NCBI RefSeq assembly: GCF_040869045.1
Contig: NC_090323.1
Coordinates: 173,808,083-173,872,082, forward strand
DNA: 64,000 nt
Origin: Eurosta solidaginis
Lineage: Eukaryota; Arthropoda; Insecta; Diptera; Tephritidae
Direction: 5' to 3'
Made by a program: the position numbers and the translations under genes. Positions 33,301 through 45,018 of the stretch are shown here, in pieces; positions within the stretch are counted from its first letter, which is position 1; every line of letters begins with the position of its first letter. Under the pieces are notes generated by a model that was not told the origin of the DNA, did not search any database, and saw only the letters and a list, made by a program, of their open reading frames with translations.

Positions 33301-36300
33301 GATGTCTAAGTCCCAAGTGGCGTTCGACACCGGTTTGCAATAGATAATGCACCCATCGTTGGCAGCCAAATGATTTTCATCGAAATTGGCTCGATGCGAT
33401 CGCAAGGATATTGAGATATTCGCGGAGTACACTTGACGGCATTTTATGGGAGCTGAGCGCCCTAATAGCCACCTGATTATTCAAGTAGATGAACGCAATG
33501 CACTGATGGCATCCCGTTCATCAAATCGGTGATTGGGTAGCCAAAACTTCCAGTTCGGCGCGACAGGATCTACTTCTTCTATGCCGACTCCGAATAGCAG
33601 ATGAAAGGCGGATGAATTTGCATTATGAAGTTTTTTATTTCTCGAAGTGTGCGCCAAACGACTACCGAGAGGCTGCTCCGCTCAGAAAAACTTCTTTCTG
33701 ATTGAAGAAAACTAGTTTCTGTATTTTTTATGTGCTTTGCCTCAGACTTTTACCAAGAACCTTATGTGTGGTAGTCAGTGAGCACTAGTACAACACTACC
33801 GTTCTTGGAATATTCGTCCCATTGGTAGGACAATCTTCAACCCAGCAGTTTTTCTAGAGCATTCCATGTCTTCACAGAACCTTCCCATGAGTCTATCTTA
33901 TCCCTATTTTTAGCATTTGTAGGTCCTTAAGAGAAATGTTCGGTTCCGCTTAAAAACTTTGGTCGAGGGATATTTTTCAGGAAGCTCAAGCGAAAAACAA
34001 TTAAAGTAGGTATTAGAAATAGTATACCCCGAAGCTAACGAAGTTTAAAATAATCTTACATAGGATCGCTTGTCGTAACAATCTACTAAAATGCGTAGAG
34101 CCAACACTTGAATGGCAACATAAATTCGTTTCCGAGGCAGTTCTGCTAGCAACAGCTAGCACCTGCTGGTTAAAACAAAAATAGCAATAACAATATTTGG
34201 GGGTAATCTTTGTTGTGCTGAACTCAATAGGGTGGCAGCCGATTGAGTATGCGCAATTCATCCAAACGGATATAAACAAATTACAAAAGTGATACATATA
34301 TAGACTAGCACAACCAAAAATGCAACTGAAATTTCATTACCAAGCTCGTGTCTTAAGTCTTTCGTTATAAGCTACGCAGTTAGCGCCTATTTTTATACTC
34401 AGTTGAGCGGAGCTCACAGAGTATATTAAGTTTGATTGGATAACGGTTGGTTGTACAGGTATATAGGGATCGAGATAGATATAGACTTCCATATATCAAA
34501 ATCATCAGGATCGAAAAAAAATTTGATTGAGCCATGTCCGTCCGTCCGTCCGTCCGTCCGTTAACACGATAACTTGAGTAAATTTTGAGATATCTTGATG
34601 AAATTTGGTATGTAGGTTCCTGAGCACTTATCTCACATCGCTATTTAAAATGAATGATATCGAACTATAACCACGCCCACTTTTTCGATATCGAAAATTT
34701 CGAAAAACCGAAAAAGTGCAATAATTCATTACCAAAGACAGCTAAGGTGATGAAACTTGGTAGGTGAGTTGAACTTATGAAGAAGAATAGAAAATTTGTA
34801 AAATTTTGGACAACGGGCGTGGCACCGCCCACTTTTAAAAAAAGGTAATTTAAAAGGTTTGCAAGCTGTAATTTGGCAGTCGTTGAAGATATCATGATGA
34901 AATTTGGCAGGAACGTTACTCCTATTACTGTATATACGCTTAATAAAAATTAGCAAAATCGGAGAAGAACCACGCCCACGTAAAAAAAAAAAAATTTTTT
35001 AAAGTAAAATTTAAACAAAAAATTTAATATCTTTACGGTATATAAATAAATTTTGTCAACATTCAACTCTAGTAATGATATGGTGCAACAAAATACAAAA
35101 AATAAAGAAAATTTCAAAATCCGCCATTTTTCATTTAGTTTGTCTAGGATACTTTTAATGCCATAAGTCGAACAAAAAATTCCCAATCCTTTTGAAATTT
35201 GGTAGGGGCATAGATTTTATGACGATAACTGCTTTCTGTGAAAATGGGCGAAATCGGTTGAAGCCACGCCCAGTTTTTATACACAGTCGTCCGTCTGTCC
35301 TTCCGCATGGCCGTTAACGCGATAACTTGAGCAAAAATCGACATATCTTTACTGAACTTAGTTCACGTACTTATCTGAACTCACTTTATCTTGGCAGGTA
35401 TTACATATATAAATAAATTAGCGGTATCCAACGACTTCACATATACAGCTACCACCACTCCCTTTTAAAACTCTCATTATTACCTTTAATTTGATACCAA
35501 TATGGTACAAACACATTCTAGAGTCACCCCTGGTCCACCTTTATGGCGATATCTCGAAAAGGCGTCCACCTATAGAAGTAAGCCCCACGCCCTTTTAAAA
35601 TACTCATTAGTTAGTTGTATTCCTAGATAGAATTGAACATCTAGTTGACATTCGCAAAAGTTAAAACTAATACCATAACCATCCAGAAGCACAACTTATC
35701 GCTCCTAGTCGGAGCATAGTGCGGAGACCAACGCTCTCCAGCGACTTCTATCAGTCCCTAAACGTCTTATTTCATTCCAGGTGGCGGTGGAAGAGCTCTC
35801 ATTGAGAATCGTACGCATCCAAGTTTGTCGAGGGCGCCCCCTGCGCCGGCTTCCCTGTGGGTTCCATTGGGAGGCCATTTTGGCAACGTTGTCATCTTCT
35901 CTGCGGAGAGTGTGACCGATCCAACCCCACTTACGTTTTTTAATTTCAGTGTAGATTGGGGTGTTGTTCGTGAGTGACAGTAGATCGGCGTTGCTTATTG
36001 TTCTTGGCCAGAAGATACGGCAGACTATTCTCAGACACTTGTTTATAAAAAAATACTCATTAACACCTTTCATTTGATACCCAGATCGTACAAACAAAGT
36101 CTAGAGTCACCCCTGGTCCATCTTTAAGGCGATATCTCGAAAAGGCGACCACCTATAGAGCAAAGGCCCACTCCCTTTTAAAAATACTCATTAACACCTT
36201 TCATTTGATACCCATGTCGTACAAACAAAGTCTAGAGTCACCCCTGGTCCACCTTTGTGGCGATATCTCGAAAAGGTGACCACATATACAACTACCACCA

Positions 36301-39300
36301 CTCCTTTTAAAACCCTCATTAATACCTTTAATTTGATACCCATATCGTACAAACACATTCTAGAATCACCCCTGGTCCACCTTTATGGCGATATTTCGAA
36401 ACGGTGTCCACCAATAGAACTAAGACCCACTCCCTTTTAAAATACTAATTAACACCTTTCATTTGATACCCATATTGTACAAACGCATTCTAGAGTCAAC
36501 TCTGTCCACCTTTATGGCGATATCTCGAAAAGGCGTCCACCTATACAACTACCACCACTCTCTTTTAAAACCCTCATTAATACCTTTCTTTTGATACCCA
36601 TATTGAACAAACAAATTCTAGGGTCACCCCTGGTCCACCTTTATGGAGATATCTCGAAACGGCGTCCACCTATGGAATTCTAGAGTCAACCTGATCCACC
36701 TTTATGGCGATATCCCTAAATGGCGTCCACCTATAGAACTATGGCCCACTCCCTCATAAAATACTCTTTAATGCCTTTCATTTGATACACATGTCATACA
36801 AACACATTCCAGGGTTTCCCTCGATTCATTTTCTACATGGCTATTTTCCCTTATGTTGTCACCATAGCTCTCAACTGAGTATGTAATGTTCGGTTACACC
36901 CAAACTTAACCTTCCTTACTTGTTATACGCAGAGTGCTTTGCACACAGAGTATATTAAATATGACTGGGTAACGGTTGGTTGTACAGGTATAAAGGAATC
37001 GAGCTAGATATAGACTTCCATATATCAAAATCATCAGTATCGAAAAAAAATTTTATTGAGTCATGTCCGTCCGTCCGTCTGTCTATCCGTTAACACGATA
37101 ACTAGAGTAAATATTGAGATATCTTCACCAAATTTGGTACACGAGCTTATCTGGACCCAGAATAGATTGGTATTGAAAATAAGTGAAATCGGATGATAAC
37201 CACGCCCAATTTTTATATATTGTAACGAATTTACTGGAATTTCTCTTATTTGCAGCCTTCTACAACGTTCGAATCACTAAACTGTTGAATAAATAACTCC
37301 ACTATTCAATAATGCAAACTGGCCTTTATTCAAGTACTTCACAATAACACTTATACTTCGAAACTGATAGCTTGCTTAAATCAAACCGATTGTCGTGCCT
37401 CTACTGTTGCTGCTTTTTATACTCTTCGATTTCCTCGTTCCATACTTCTAGGCGTTTCCAGAATTTGCTTAGTTACTGCTATAAAATTATAACTACAGAT
37501 GCACTTGTATGGCTTCTCATATCCGCGTGTATATGTGAGTGACACTTCTACAGATAATTGCCTACTTTTGGGAGCATCTCAGATAAGATATATGCATGTG
37601 TTTGTGCGTCTCTTCTCCGCTGCGTGTACGTATATATGTCTAGGCATGATGATTGATTCATTTATGTAGATACAAGTAACTGCCTGCTTTATTGTTGTGA
37701 TGGCTTCATTTACTTAGCATCAGAATAGTGATATGAATATCACTTAGTGTCACTAATATTCGTCACAATATATAACATTTTGGAAAACACAAAAAACCTT
37801 ATTATTTAGTAAATAATACACCTAGAGTGTTGAAGTTTAACGTATGGACTGAAATTTGAAAAAAAAATTTAAAATGGGCGTGGCACCGTCCACTTGGGAT
37901 AAAATCAATTTTACAAATATTATTAATCATAAATGGTGTGATGGTAGCGTGCTCCGCCTACCACACCGGATGCCCTGGGTTCAAACCCCGGGCAAAGCCA
38001 CATCAAAATTTTTAGAAATAAGGTTTTTCAATTAGAAGAAAATTTTTCTAAGCGGGGTCACCCTCGGCAGTGTTTGGCAAGCGCTCCGGGTGTATTTCTG
38101 CATTGAAAGGCTCTCAGTGAAAACTCATCTGCCTTGCAGATGCCGTTCGGAGTCGGCATAAAATCATGTAGGTCCCATCCGGCCAATTTGTAAAGAAAAT
38201 CAAGAGGAGCACGACGCAAATTGGAAGAGAAGCTCGGCCTTAGATCTCTTCGGAGGTTATCGCGCCTTACATTCCTTATTAAATCAAAAATCGTTAAACC
38301 TATCGTAACAAAATTCAGCAAAGAGGTTGCCTTTACTGTAAGAAATGCGTTGAAGAAAAATTTACGAAATCAGTTAAGAGCCACGCCCGCTTTTATATAC
38401 AAGTTTTTTAAAAGGGTCGTGGGCGAATAAAATAAGCTATATATTTGCAACAAAGTGCTTTATATCAACGGTATTTCATTTCCCAAGTGTATTTATAACA
38501 TTAAATAGGAAAAACTTAAAATTTTAAAAAATGGGCGCTGCACCGCCTCTTTTATGACTAAGCAATTTTCTATATTTCGGGAGCCATAAGTCGAAGAAAA
38601 ATTAGCGGATTGTAATAAAATTTGGTACACAAATTTTCCCAATAGCAGAAAATATTCTAAAAAAAATGGACGGGGTCGGTTAAAGACCACGGCAACTTAG
38701 ATATAAAACAAATTTAAAAGAGTCGTAGACTAGAATAATAAGATATAACTTAGCAAAAAATTGTTTTGAACCAATGATATTTCACTTATCAAGTTTTAGT
38801 GTAAGGGGAAATGGTGAGAAATTTTTTTTAAACGGGCGGTGCCACGTGTTATGTAGAAAAGTAATTTATCTGAAATGAAATGTACAATTAAAGCTCACGC
38901 TGAGTATATAATGTTCGGTGACACCCGAACTTAGACACCTTTACTTGTTTTCTATAATTTGATTATAAAAAACTTTCGATAATATAATAACTCATAGTAA
39001 AATAAATGAAGAAAAGAACTTAAATCGACGTGCTTGTATTAATTATACGGTCAAGGTCATGTCGGCAGGCAAAAAAAATTGCAAATAGTATCAATTGAAG
39101 AACTGAAAAGCGTAATTAGAAAGGGCAATAAAAGCTTAATAATGTGAAATAACAGTTAAGTGTAATTTAATTAAAGCTTATAAAACTTTCATTAACAACT
39201 ATTTCAATGCCTTTTTATAATAATCATAGCTTTTTCATCTGCTAGCCAACACTACTTACCCGTGATATCCATCTAAATTTGAAGCACTCGCCGCCAATAT

Positions 39301-39345
39301 TGCAAACAATGCCAGCATTACAACGTTTAATGCATTTTGCCACAT
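24333..39345 (-). CDS. zinc metallocarboxypeptidase, M14A family, B-like (prepro form, 423 aa, 7 exons)
   Basis: Secreted digestive-type exopeptidase. Coding exons in transcript order are 39345-39260, 31200-30994, 30912-30804, 26122-25811, 25722-25612, 24836-24682 and 24624-24333; all introns are GT-AG and the exons sum to 424 codons including TAG. Residues 1-22 form a signal peptide (MWQNALNVVMLALFAILAAS). A propeptide follows, ending near RPRRQAR (117-123), a likely trypsin cleavage site. Zinc ligands are H188 and E191 (HGREW) and H313 (DVHSF). Substrate binding uses N260-R261 (DINRNF) and Y366; the catalytic base is E389 (FTVELPG). C254 and C277 are 23 apart, as in the CPA disulfide. D373 occupies the position of bovine residue 255, where Asp marks carboxypeptidase B and Ile marks A, so cleavage of C-terminal Arg/Lys is predicted. 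Length is normal for the family. Start context is ACAAAATG. Midgut expression is likely from family knowledge. No lesion was seen. Confidence 0.95.
24837..25611 (-). other. intron 5 of the carboxypeptidase gene (775 bp)
   Basis: Much larger than introns 2, 4 and 6 (81, 88 and 57 bp). Bases 24920-25560 differ in composition from the exons and look like an old insertion, but no terminal repeat or protein motif was recognised. A 66-codon plus-strand frame at 25235 has no support. Confidence 0.6.
26840..26990 (+). mobile_element. possible TTAA-associated MITE end
   Basis: TTAA is followed by GGCCCGGTTTTTCAGT, a terminal phrase I associate with insect MITEs. No matching inverted end was found downstream, so this may be half an element or chance. 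Confidence 0.25.
27893..29273 (+). mobile_element. GTCY-type repeat family A, 5'-truncated copy in intron 3
   Basis: It begins at the point equivalent to 3535 of the long copy (GCTCATCTCAGATC) and ends at CCTTCCTTACTTGTT. It has only about two minisatellite units and lacks the GTCC tract. It lies antisense to the carboxypeptidase transcript. Confidence 0.85.
31985..32575 (-). mobile_element. Penelope-like element, 3' fragment
   Basis: The reverse complement aligns with 46140-46740 of the larger Penelope copy: TCGAAAACATGGAAATCTA, ACCTGCTCATGTACCTACGA and ACAACAACAGATCAGAACGA are shared almost exactly. It covers the end of the endonuclease ORF and the 3' UTR. Confidence 0.85.
33572..33735 (-). 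mobile_element. tRNA-derived SINE fragment
   Basis: ATGCCGACTCCGAA and CCGAGAGGCTGCTCCGCTCAG match the reverse complement of the body of the SINE at 37935. The tRNA-like head is not present. Confidence 0.6.
33736..34387. other. no recognised feature
   Basis: Intronic sequence between the SINE fragment and the next GTCY repeat. Confidence 0.4.
34388..36923 (+). mobile_element. GTCY-type repeat family A, second long copy
   Basis: Same start (TATTTTTATACTC) and end (TTACTTGTT) as the copy at 3288, with six GTCC units near 34540 and about nine minisatellite units. It is interrupted by an RTE fragment at 35610-36049. A family B copy begins immediately at its 3' end. Confidence 0.85.
35610..36049 (-). 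mobile_element. RTE-type LINE, 3'-end insertion with target duplication
   Basis: The minus strand encodes CRIFWPRTISN, KKRKWGWIGHTLRR and GSRRRGRPRQTWMR, the C-terminal signature of RTE LINEs. AAAATACTCATTA (13 bp) flanks it at 35597-35609 and 36050-36062, and the flanking sequence is continuous minisatellite when the insert is removed. A 5'-truncated retrotransposition product. Confidence 0.88.
37221..37767 (-). mobile_element. solo LTR, ATAT-target Ty3/Gypsy-like family
   Basis: The minus strand reads TGTGACGAATATTAG at its start and ends in AAATTCGTTACA. ATAT flanks both sides (37217-37220, 37768-37771), inside the TA-rich part of the GTCY repeat. Confidence 0.9.
37935..38275 (+). mobile_element. 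tRNA-derived SINE
   Basis: The head has a Pol III A-box-like TGGTAGCGTGC (37942-37952) and a B-box GGTTCAAACC (37978-37987), followed by a body of about 250 bp shared with 53472-53824. It splits the GTCY sequence: at 56495 the same host sequence reads ATTAATCATAAATCAAAAATCG without interruption. The flanking duplication is short and imperfect (about TAAAT). Confidence 0.82.
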
Positions 39346-39349
39346 TTTG

Positions 39350-41190
39350 TTTATTTTTCAATTTATTTGCACGACAGTACTTATAATTCTATGGCACTTG
39401 AAGCAGGAACTTTGAATTATTTGCGATTTATTTTTAGAATTTATTTACCAGCACTTTGAGTTCTCATAATCGTAGTTTTTTTATTTTATACACAACTTAA
39501 ATAAATAAATAAGCAATTACTATTGTTAGGGGAAAAAAGCATTTGCAATTATTATTTTGCATTTATTGTACAAATTAGCACTCTCACTGTCGCAGTCTAC
39601 ACAACACGTGTGCCTCATTCAAGAGGAAGCACATCATCATGCTTACAATGAAATAAGATTGCGAATCTCGTGCGCATGCGCCACTTGTGCGGGAAATATG
39701 CAGAGAACTACATTTGTATATGTGTTTGTTGGCAAATATCACATTTGTATGCAAAAGTTGTAAGAAATTTTAATTCCATTTTAATTTTTTTACCTCATTT
39801 GTGCAGTATTTGTTCATATTTTTATATTATATTTGAGTTCATGAATAATTGCGACATTAAACTGCATAAGAGATGTATATTTCCTTTTATAAGAATACTT
39901 AGGCTGCCTTAACATCAACCCCCCACTCCCCCACCCATTCTTCAACTCACTCCCTATTCTTTACTCTATATTTCTTGTTTCTCGTCCCATCGCTACTTGT
40001 TTTCCTCTCACCATTCTTCGACGTAACGATCTAACCATGCAGTGGAACATATTTCGCTTTTCGCACCACTGCTGCGAAAATCATAAAGTTCCCGGGAGGT
40101 TCGAAACAGCTGGTACGATAGGAATATTGCGCCGACTCGAAAAATAAAAACGCTGTATACAAGTTACACGGGCGCCTAAACGTGCGGCGTATGGCATCAT
40201 TTTAACGAAAAAGAAAGAGAGACGCCTTCTTAAAGGAAGTAAATGTGATGTCAAATTTCGTGAGTGCAAAGTACTTTCGATACTGGCTGATAGGTATGAT
40301 GCCCGAAAATGCTCCTCGGAACATGCCATAGATAACGTAAAGTTTTAAAACTGGCAAGACTAATGCAGTAATGATAATGGTGGCCTGGTAAACGACGGCG
40401 AGAGTACTTTTTCTCTAATACCAAAATCCAAAGATATCGAATATATGGGAAAGAGAATGGCCTATAGTTTGTTAAAAATAACAAATTGGCGGCAAACAAC
40501 GGACGAGACGCCAAGTTGTTAAAGAGCATACCTGAGACTGGTACCTGCCCAGTGTGCAAGAAAATTGCTCACAAACACTGAGTACAGCAAACTCGTAGGG
40601 CGATCAATGCACTAGAACAAAGTGTAGACCACTTTGAAGGGTACTGTCTTTAGATCTCGTAAGAAGTCTCCCGGTCAACGTAGAAATATCTGGTTAAAGC
40701 TCAGGCTTAGATGAATACTGGTATCAACAGATGCAAGAATTGCAGAGTTCTTTTCAAACATTATAAAGGGAGCAGAGGTGACCGCAAGCCAATTCAAAGC
40801 GTTCGCTGGCGCATTTTTCTCGATGAAAGGAAAAGTTAACCATCTTAAAATTAACTACCAGAAATTAAGCGCCTATAATACCTGTTCTACCATGCAGGGA
40901 TTGCCATATAAAAACACCATCCTATGTAAAACTCTACGCTCTTGCTTAAAAACAATCGCCACATTCGCCCAACAACATCTCTAGCTATACCTCGGCATAA
41001 GAAGATGCTGATCAACAGCATAGTGAAGATATAAACATTGTGTACCGTGCATTCGAGAAATATGTGATCGGCAGTCTCATCCTAATATCGCAGAATAAGC
41101 ATAAGCTACCAGACCGTACTGGGTTTTCTCCTGATGTTTGGATATGAAAAAACCAAGCATCCTTCTCAAGCTAAACAAATCTGCGGTGTG
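39350..41190. other. upstream region of the carboxypeptidase gene; no other gene recognised
   Basis: Beyond the candidate promoter, frames at 40081-40559 (minus) and 40778-40984 (plus) are open but carry no motif I recognise. Sequence style suggests decayed retrotransposon from about 40 kb onwards. Confidence 0.4.
39484..39490 (-). promoter_or_regulatory. candidate TATA box of the carboxypeptidase gene
   Basis: TATAAAA on the minus strand. An initiator-like TCAAAGT lies about 29 nt downstream (around 39457-39463), giving a predicted 5' UTR of about 115 nt. Spacing is right for a focused TATA promoter, as expected for a highly expressed digestive enzyme. Confidence 0.45.
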
Positions 41191-41194
41191 AGTA

Positions 41195-41555
41195 CCTACG
41201 AGTGAGATCATACATCATTGCGCTATTGCGCCGATGCTCCGAAGACGGTGTATACCAACGAGTTCCCCCTAAAGTACCTGTCATGATGAGGGGGAGGAGA
41301 AGTCCATTCATCACTTTCTCAGCCGTTGTCCAGTATGTACATCATACATATCTGGGTGCACGATTTTCTACAATCTGGCAGAGGTTGGGAAACTAGATCT
41401 TTCGCTCCTATTTAAGTTCATCAGAGAAAGTAAGTGGTTCATCAAGGACTACTAGAAAGTAATCTGGTTGCCGGTAGTGCCCCCACCCGGTACTTACAAT
41501 GGACAAAAATGTATCTGAGTGTAAGTGTGGCAAACTCTCTTAACCTAACCTTATG
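41195..41555 (+). mobile_element. RNase H-type LINE, C-terminal fragment
   Basis: A plus-strand frame from about 41290 reads EEKSIHHFLSRCPVC, then FYNLAEVGKLDLSLLFKFI and RESKWF before TAG. This HxxxxCxxC-like motif followed by a conserved LDL...FI...W end is typical for Loa/R1-like LINEs. Confidence 0.65.
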
Positions 41556-41649
41556 CACCAGGCAATATGCTGTATCAATCCATGAGGCTTTTTAGTATGC
41601 AGTGACTGATGAGGATACCTATAAAACGCTGAACTTCAATTGGCTGCTG

Positions 41650-42520
41650 CAGTTCTGTGTTTTCAGTCCAGTATTGTTTTCTCAGACTTTCCTACTCCTT
41701 CCTGAGCTCTTCTATTATGGTGTATGACCCTATCGCCGAAATGGACTCAGGGCGTATTGGCTTTTCGATCGATGCCTTTCTGGCCATTCACCCTTTTGTA
41801 ACCCGGGGGTCAGGGTAAAATTATCGTGGTCGCAACCCGTAAACACCTCAGCCTATTCACGCACACGAGAGCTCTTTTAGATCTTTCTAAATTATATTAT
41901 TCGAGTATCTGCGTTGCAGGTTCGTCTGTGTACAGAGATTCCTGGTAGTAACTTCCGCCTGAAAATGTGCAAAAATTTTTCCAGTGGTATGGACCTACTT
42001 GTGCGTAGATCCCTGCTCCGATGCCCTTTGGTGTCTTTGAGCCATCGGTGTACCATATGAGAGTGAGATTTTTTCTCTTAATCTTTCAATATTCTGCGAC
42101 TGTATTACTGCCAAAGACATTTTTATCTATGATCACCAGCGTTCGTCTAGCCTCGTGCTTAATTACCTTATGTAGCGGCATTAGATCAACCGCACATCTA
42201 TCGCCACAGTAAAGCATGCGCAATTGGCTTCCGTAATGCAAATACACGCGATTGGTTCTCATAATGGCCGCCCGCTTAAATTCACATACCCACAACGTGA
42301 CCCAAAATTTCTTCACATCAACGATGTCTGCTCGAACTCATCTGCAGCTTACAATAGACTTTCGGCGCATATCTACTCTTAAGCGAATCGCCCTAGCTCC
42401 GAACTGACGCAATAACAGCCGGTCCTAGTTCTCATGCTGCCCCACGCGATGCTTTCAACTATCAGTTTCAACACTGTTATGTCCTACGAACGGGCAATAG
42501 CCCCCCTCAGGCGCAAATGG
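41650..42520 (-). mobile_element. RNase H-type LINE fragment with RNase H active-site segment
   Basis: The minus strand around 42060-41935 reads LIWYTDGSKTPKGIGAGIYA, where the Asp of YTDGS is the first RNase H catalytic residue. Open sequence upstream (42316-42086) is probably the reverse-transcriptase-to-RNase-H linker. Opposite orientation to 41195-41555, so a separate fragment or an inversion. Confidence 0.65.
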
Positions 42521-44384
42521 TTCTGAGATAAACGCTGCCTTTGGTTGATTAATTTAAATGCATATTGCTCATAGTCCTTGATACAAGTGTGCATCTCAAC
42601 TGTCCCGCTCTGCATCCGACTAACATCAGTTGTCTTTCATTTTATCTGCAGGGTAGTGCAAACCATCACCTACCACATCTGCGACCTAGGTTTTTCGAAG
42701 TTAAGGGCCAGATTTTGTATGACGCCGTGACACTTTGCCTTGTAGTCACTCACTTTCACATTCACCACCATAACATACCGAAAATTTCACAAAGTGGCTC
42801 ATGTTTACTGTCACTCGCTGTAGTGGGTGAATACTCACACCAGAAATGATGACTCGTTGCATTCTAAATAATGCGACCTTAAAATACAAAAAATTTATGA
42901 AAATCGCTTAGGCCATTTGCGTGGCGCACGAAGGCACGAACACTATCACACAAGTTTATAAATATTGACTAGCATAATTTTGAGATATTTTAACTTTCGA
43001 AAAAAGAAATTTAAGTCTTATCACTCATGTCTTTCTTATATTAATTAACACACTCACTGGTTTTCTTTTTTTATTTCCTATTCAAAGGACATATATGGTA
43101 TCTTTTTATGAACTTTATTTTGCAGTTTTTATTTTTTATTCATTAAAAAATTATTATTTTTTATAAACACACTTTAATATGGCTTAAAACTCTTAACAGT
43201 TGTATAATACTACCAAAATATCCAACAAAATAATGAAAAACAACCGTTAAATCTTATGTTACCGCGTATTGTTCAGAACTACCACGTCCGCAATGTTTTC
43301 GATTATACCGCAGACTGATGCCAACATTCCGTCTTCGCTTAGGAAGAAGACGAGCGAGCTAGAGCGGGCACAATGAGAAATAGAAATAAATTATTTACAA
43401 AAACCAAAAATGGTTTGGAATAATATAATTAAATTAATGAAGCTAAAGTTGAAACTCAACTCAATTAATTTTCGTTCGAAATTCTTGTATCGATGCAACA
43501 ACAAAAACATATTAAAACAAAAATCAAATTCAAATTTATTCATAATGGGCCGCTACTTATACTTACATAATGGTTGCTGCTTTTTTTTTCATTTTATAGT
43601 CAACATATCAAATGTCTAAAGAAAAAGTGAGTGTCAAGGTCAAATGTGCCGCAAGTCAGCAGCTATAGGGTTTATTATTTATACCATAAGAGAATTTTGT
43701 TTTTTGTATAAAAGGTTGCTATTGGTAAAATTCATTATTATTTTTATATTTTTATTTTCTAATTTAATTAAACTATTAATTTCAGTAATGGACCATTCAA
43801 CCGCTTAGCCGCTCAAATGATAGGCACGCATGCGCACTCGAAAAGTTGCTGTCGCCCAGCGAAGCTTTTGCTAAGCAGTTGTTTGTATATTTATGTATAA
43901 TTATTAACTCAGTGATACTGTTACAAATTAAGCTGTGTAATTCAATTGTTTTGTGTACTTAAATTGTTTTCCGCATAATTGAATTTATTAATATTGCATA
44001 TATTTGTAATTTTTATTCTAACTCATTTATTTAAGCTACAAGATTTACTACGACATTTGACACGTGAAGCTTGAAATATTTGCTTAAAGACTCTATTTCG
44101 AAACGGCTTTGACATTCGAATACCTAAAAGTAGCCACTCATGCTGCTGTTTTATGAAGGCGCGGCTGAATGGCCGCTTCACGCATGCTTCGAACTTGCGT
44201 GCCAGTGGTCACACTTGAGTTAATGACATTGTTAGTCGTGTTAGGGGATTTTATAATCACCTGTCGAAAAACTTATAGAAATCGAGGTGAGCAGCAAGAA
44301 TTGTTTTCGGATATATGTAGATCCGGTTTGTTCTTTAATCTAGCAAAGTGAGGTTCTTTCTACTACCTCGGGATTAATTCAATA
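42521..44384. other. no recognised feature
   Basis: AT-rich; no repeat shared with other parts of the window and no supported exon. Confidence 0.4.
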
Positions 44385-44525
44385 TTTCGTTTCGTTTCCC
44401 ATCCTTTCCTTTTCTTTCTCTTCCATTTCTTTCCTTTCCTTTCACATCTCTTCTTTCCTTTCTTTTTTCTTTCCCTTACTTTCTCTTCCTTTCTGATCCT
44501 TTCCTTTCCCTTCCATTCCATTTCA
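44385..44525 (+). repeat. (TTTCC)n polypyrimidine tract
   Basis: About 140 bp of T and C built on TTTCC, similar to 15440-15567. Confidence 0.9.
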
Positions 44526-45018
44526 CATAGTCACTACACCTACCCACAAGAATAGAGTTTCGCAGGGGGCTTACTAGACACAGATGCCGTTATTTTCTCA
44601 ACTAACCGACTTATCGAAGAATTATGCTAAGAATGATTGTAAAGGTAAAAAAATTGGGCAAATACATGTCACAGTTTTAATGGTACTTGTTCCACCTGCA
44701 AAACGATCGACTGGAAGTAATACTGCCACGCGGGAATAACAACAATACCGCTAACACCAACACTTTGTGTCTACATAATTTTTAGCACATCAGCCCACCC
44801 CTTGACGTAGGTTTCTAAATAGCATGACCTTAACCCTTGAAAAATTCTCCGAGAATTGAAATGAACCGATATCCAAGTTCTTCTTATTCTGACAAAGGCT
44901 GAACGTTCAAGCAAAAGCCTGCATAATTCCACTCCATTATCCTCCATGTAGCTGCACCAGGAATGGAGCTAGAAGGGTCTCATTATCCTGCAAGAGATAT
45001 TGCCTTTTCTCAGCTGAG

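Larger units (their letters stand above)
36924..38950 (+). mobile_element. GTCY-type repeat family B, copy carrying a solo LTR and a SINE
   Basis: It shares the GGTAACGGTTGGTTGTACAG and GTCCGTCCGTC sections with family A, then diverges into text containing ATAACATTTTGGAAAACAC and GGGCGTGGCACCG. It ends GTGACACCCGAACTTAG...TTTACTTGTTT. Copies at 56017 and 59095 show the uninterrupted form. Confidence 0.8.
31201..39259 (-). other. intron 1 of the carboxypeptidase gene, transposon-filled
   Basis: It separates the signal-peptide exon from the propeptide exon and holds a Penelope fragment, a SINE fragment, two GTCY repeats, an RTE fragment, a solo LTR and a complete SINE, listed separately. Bases 31201-31980 and 32580-33570 show no recognised feature. 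Confidence 0.85.
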
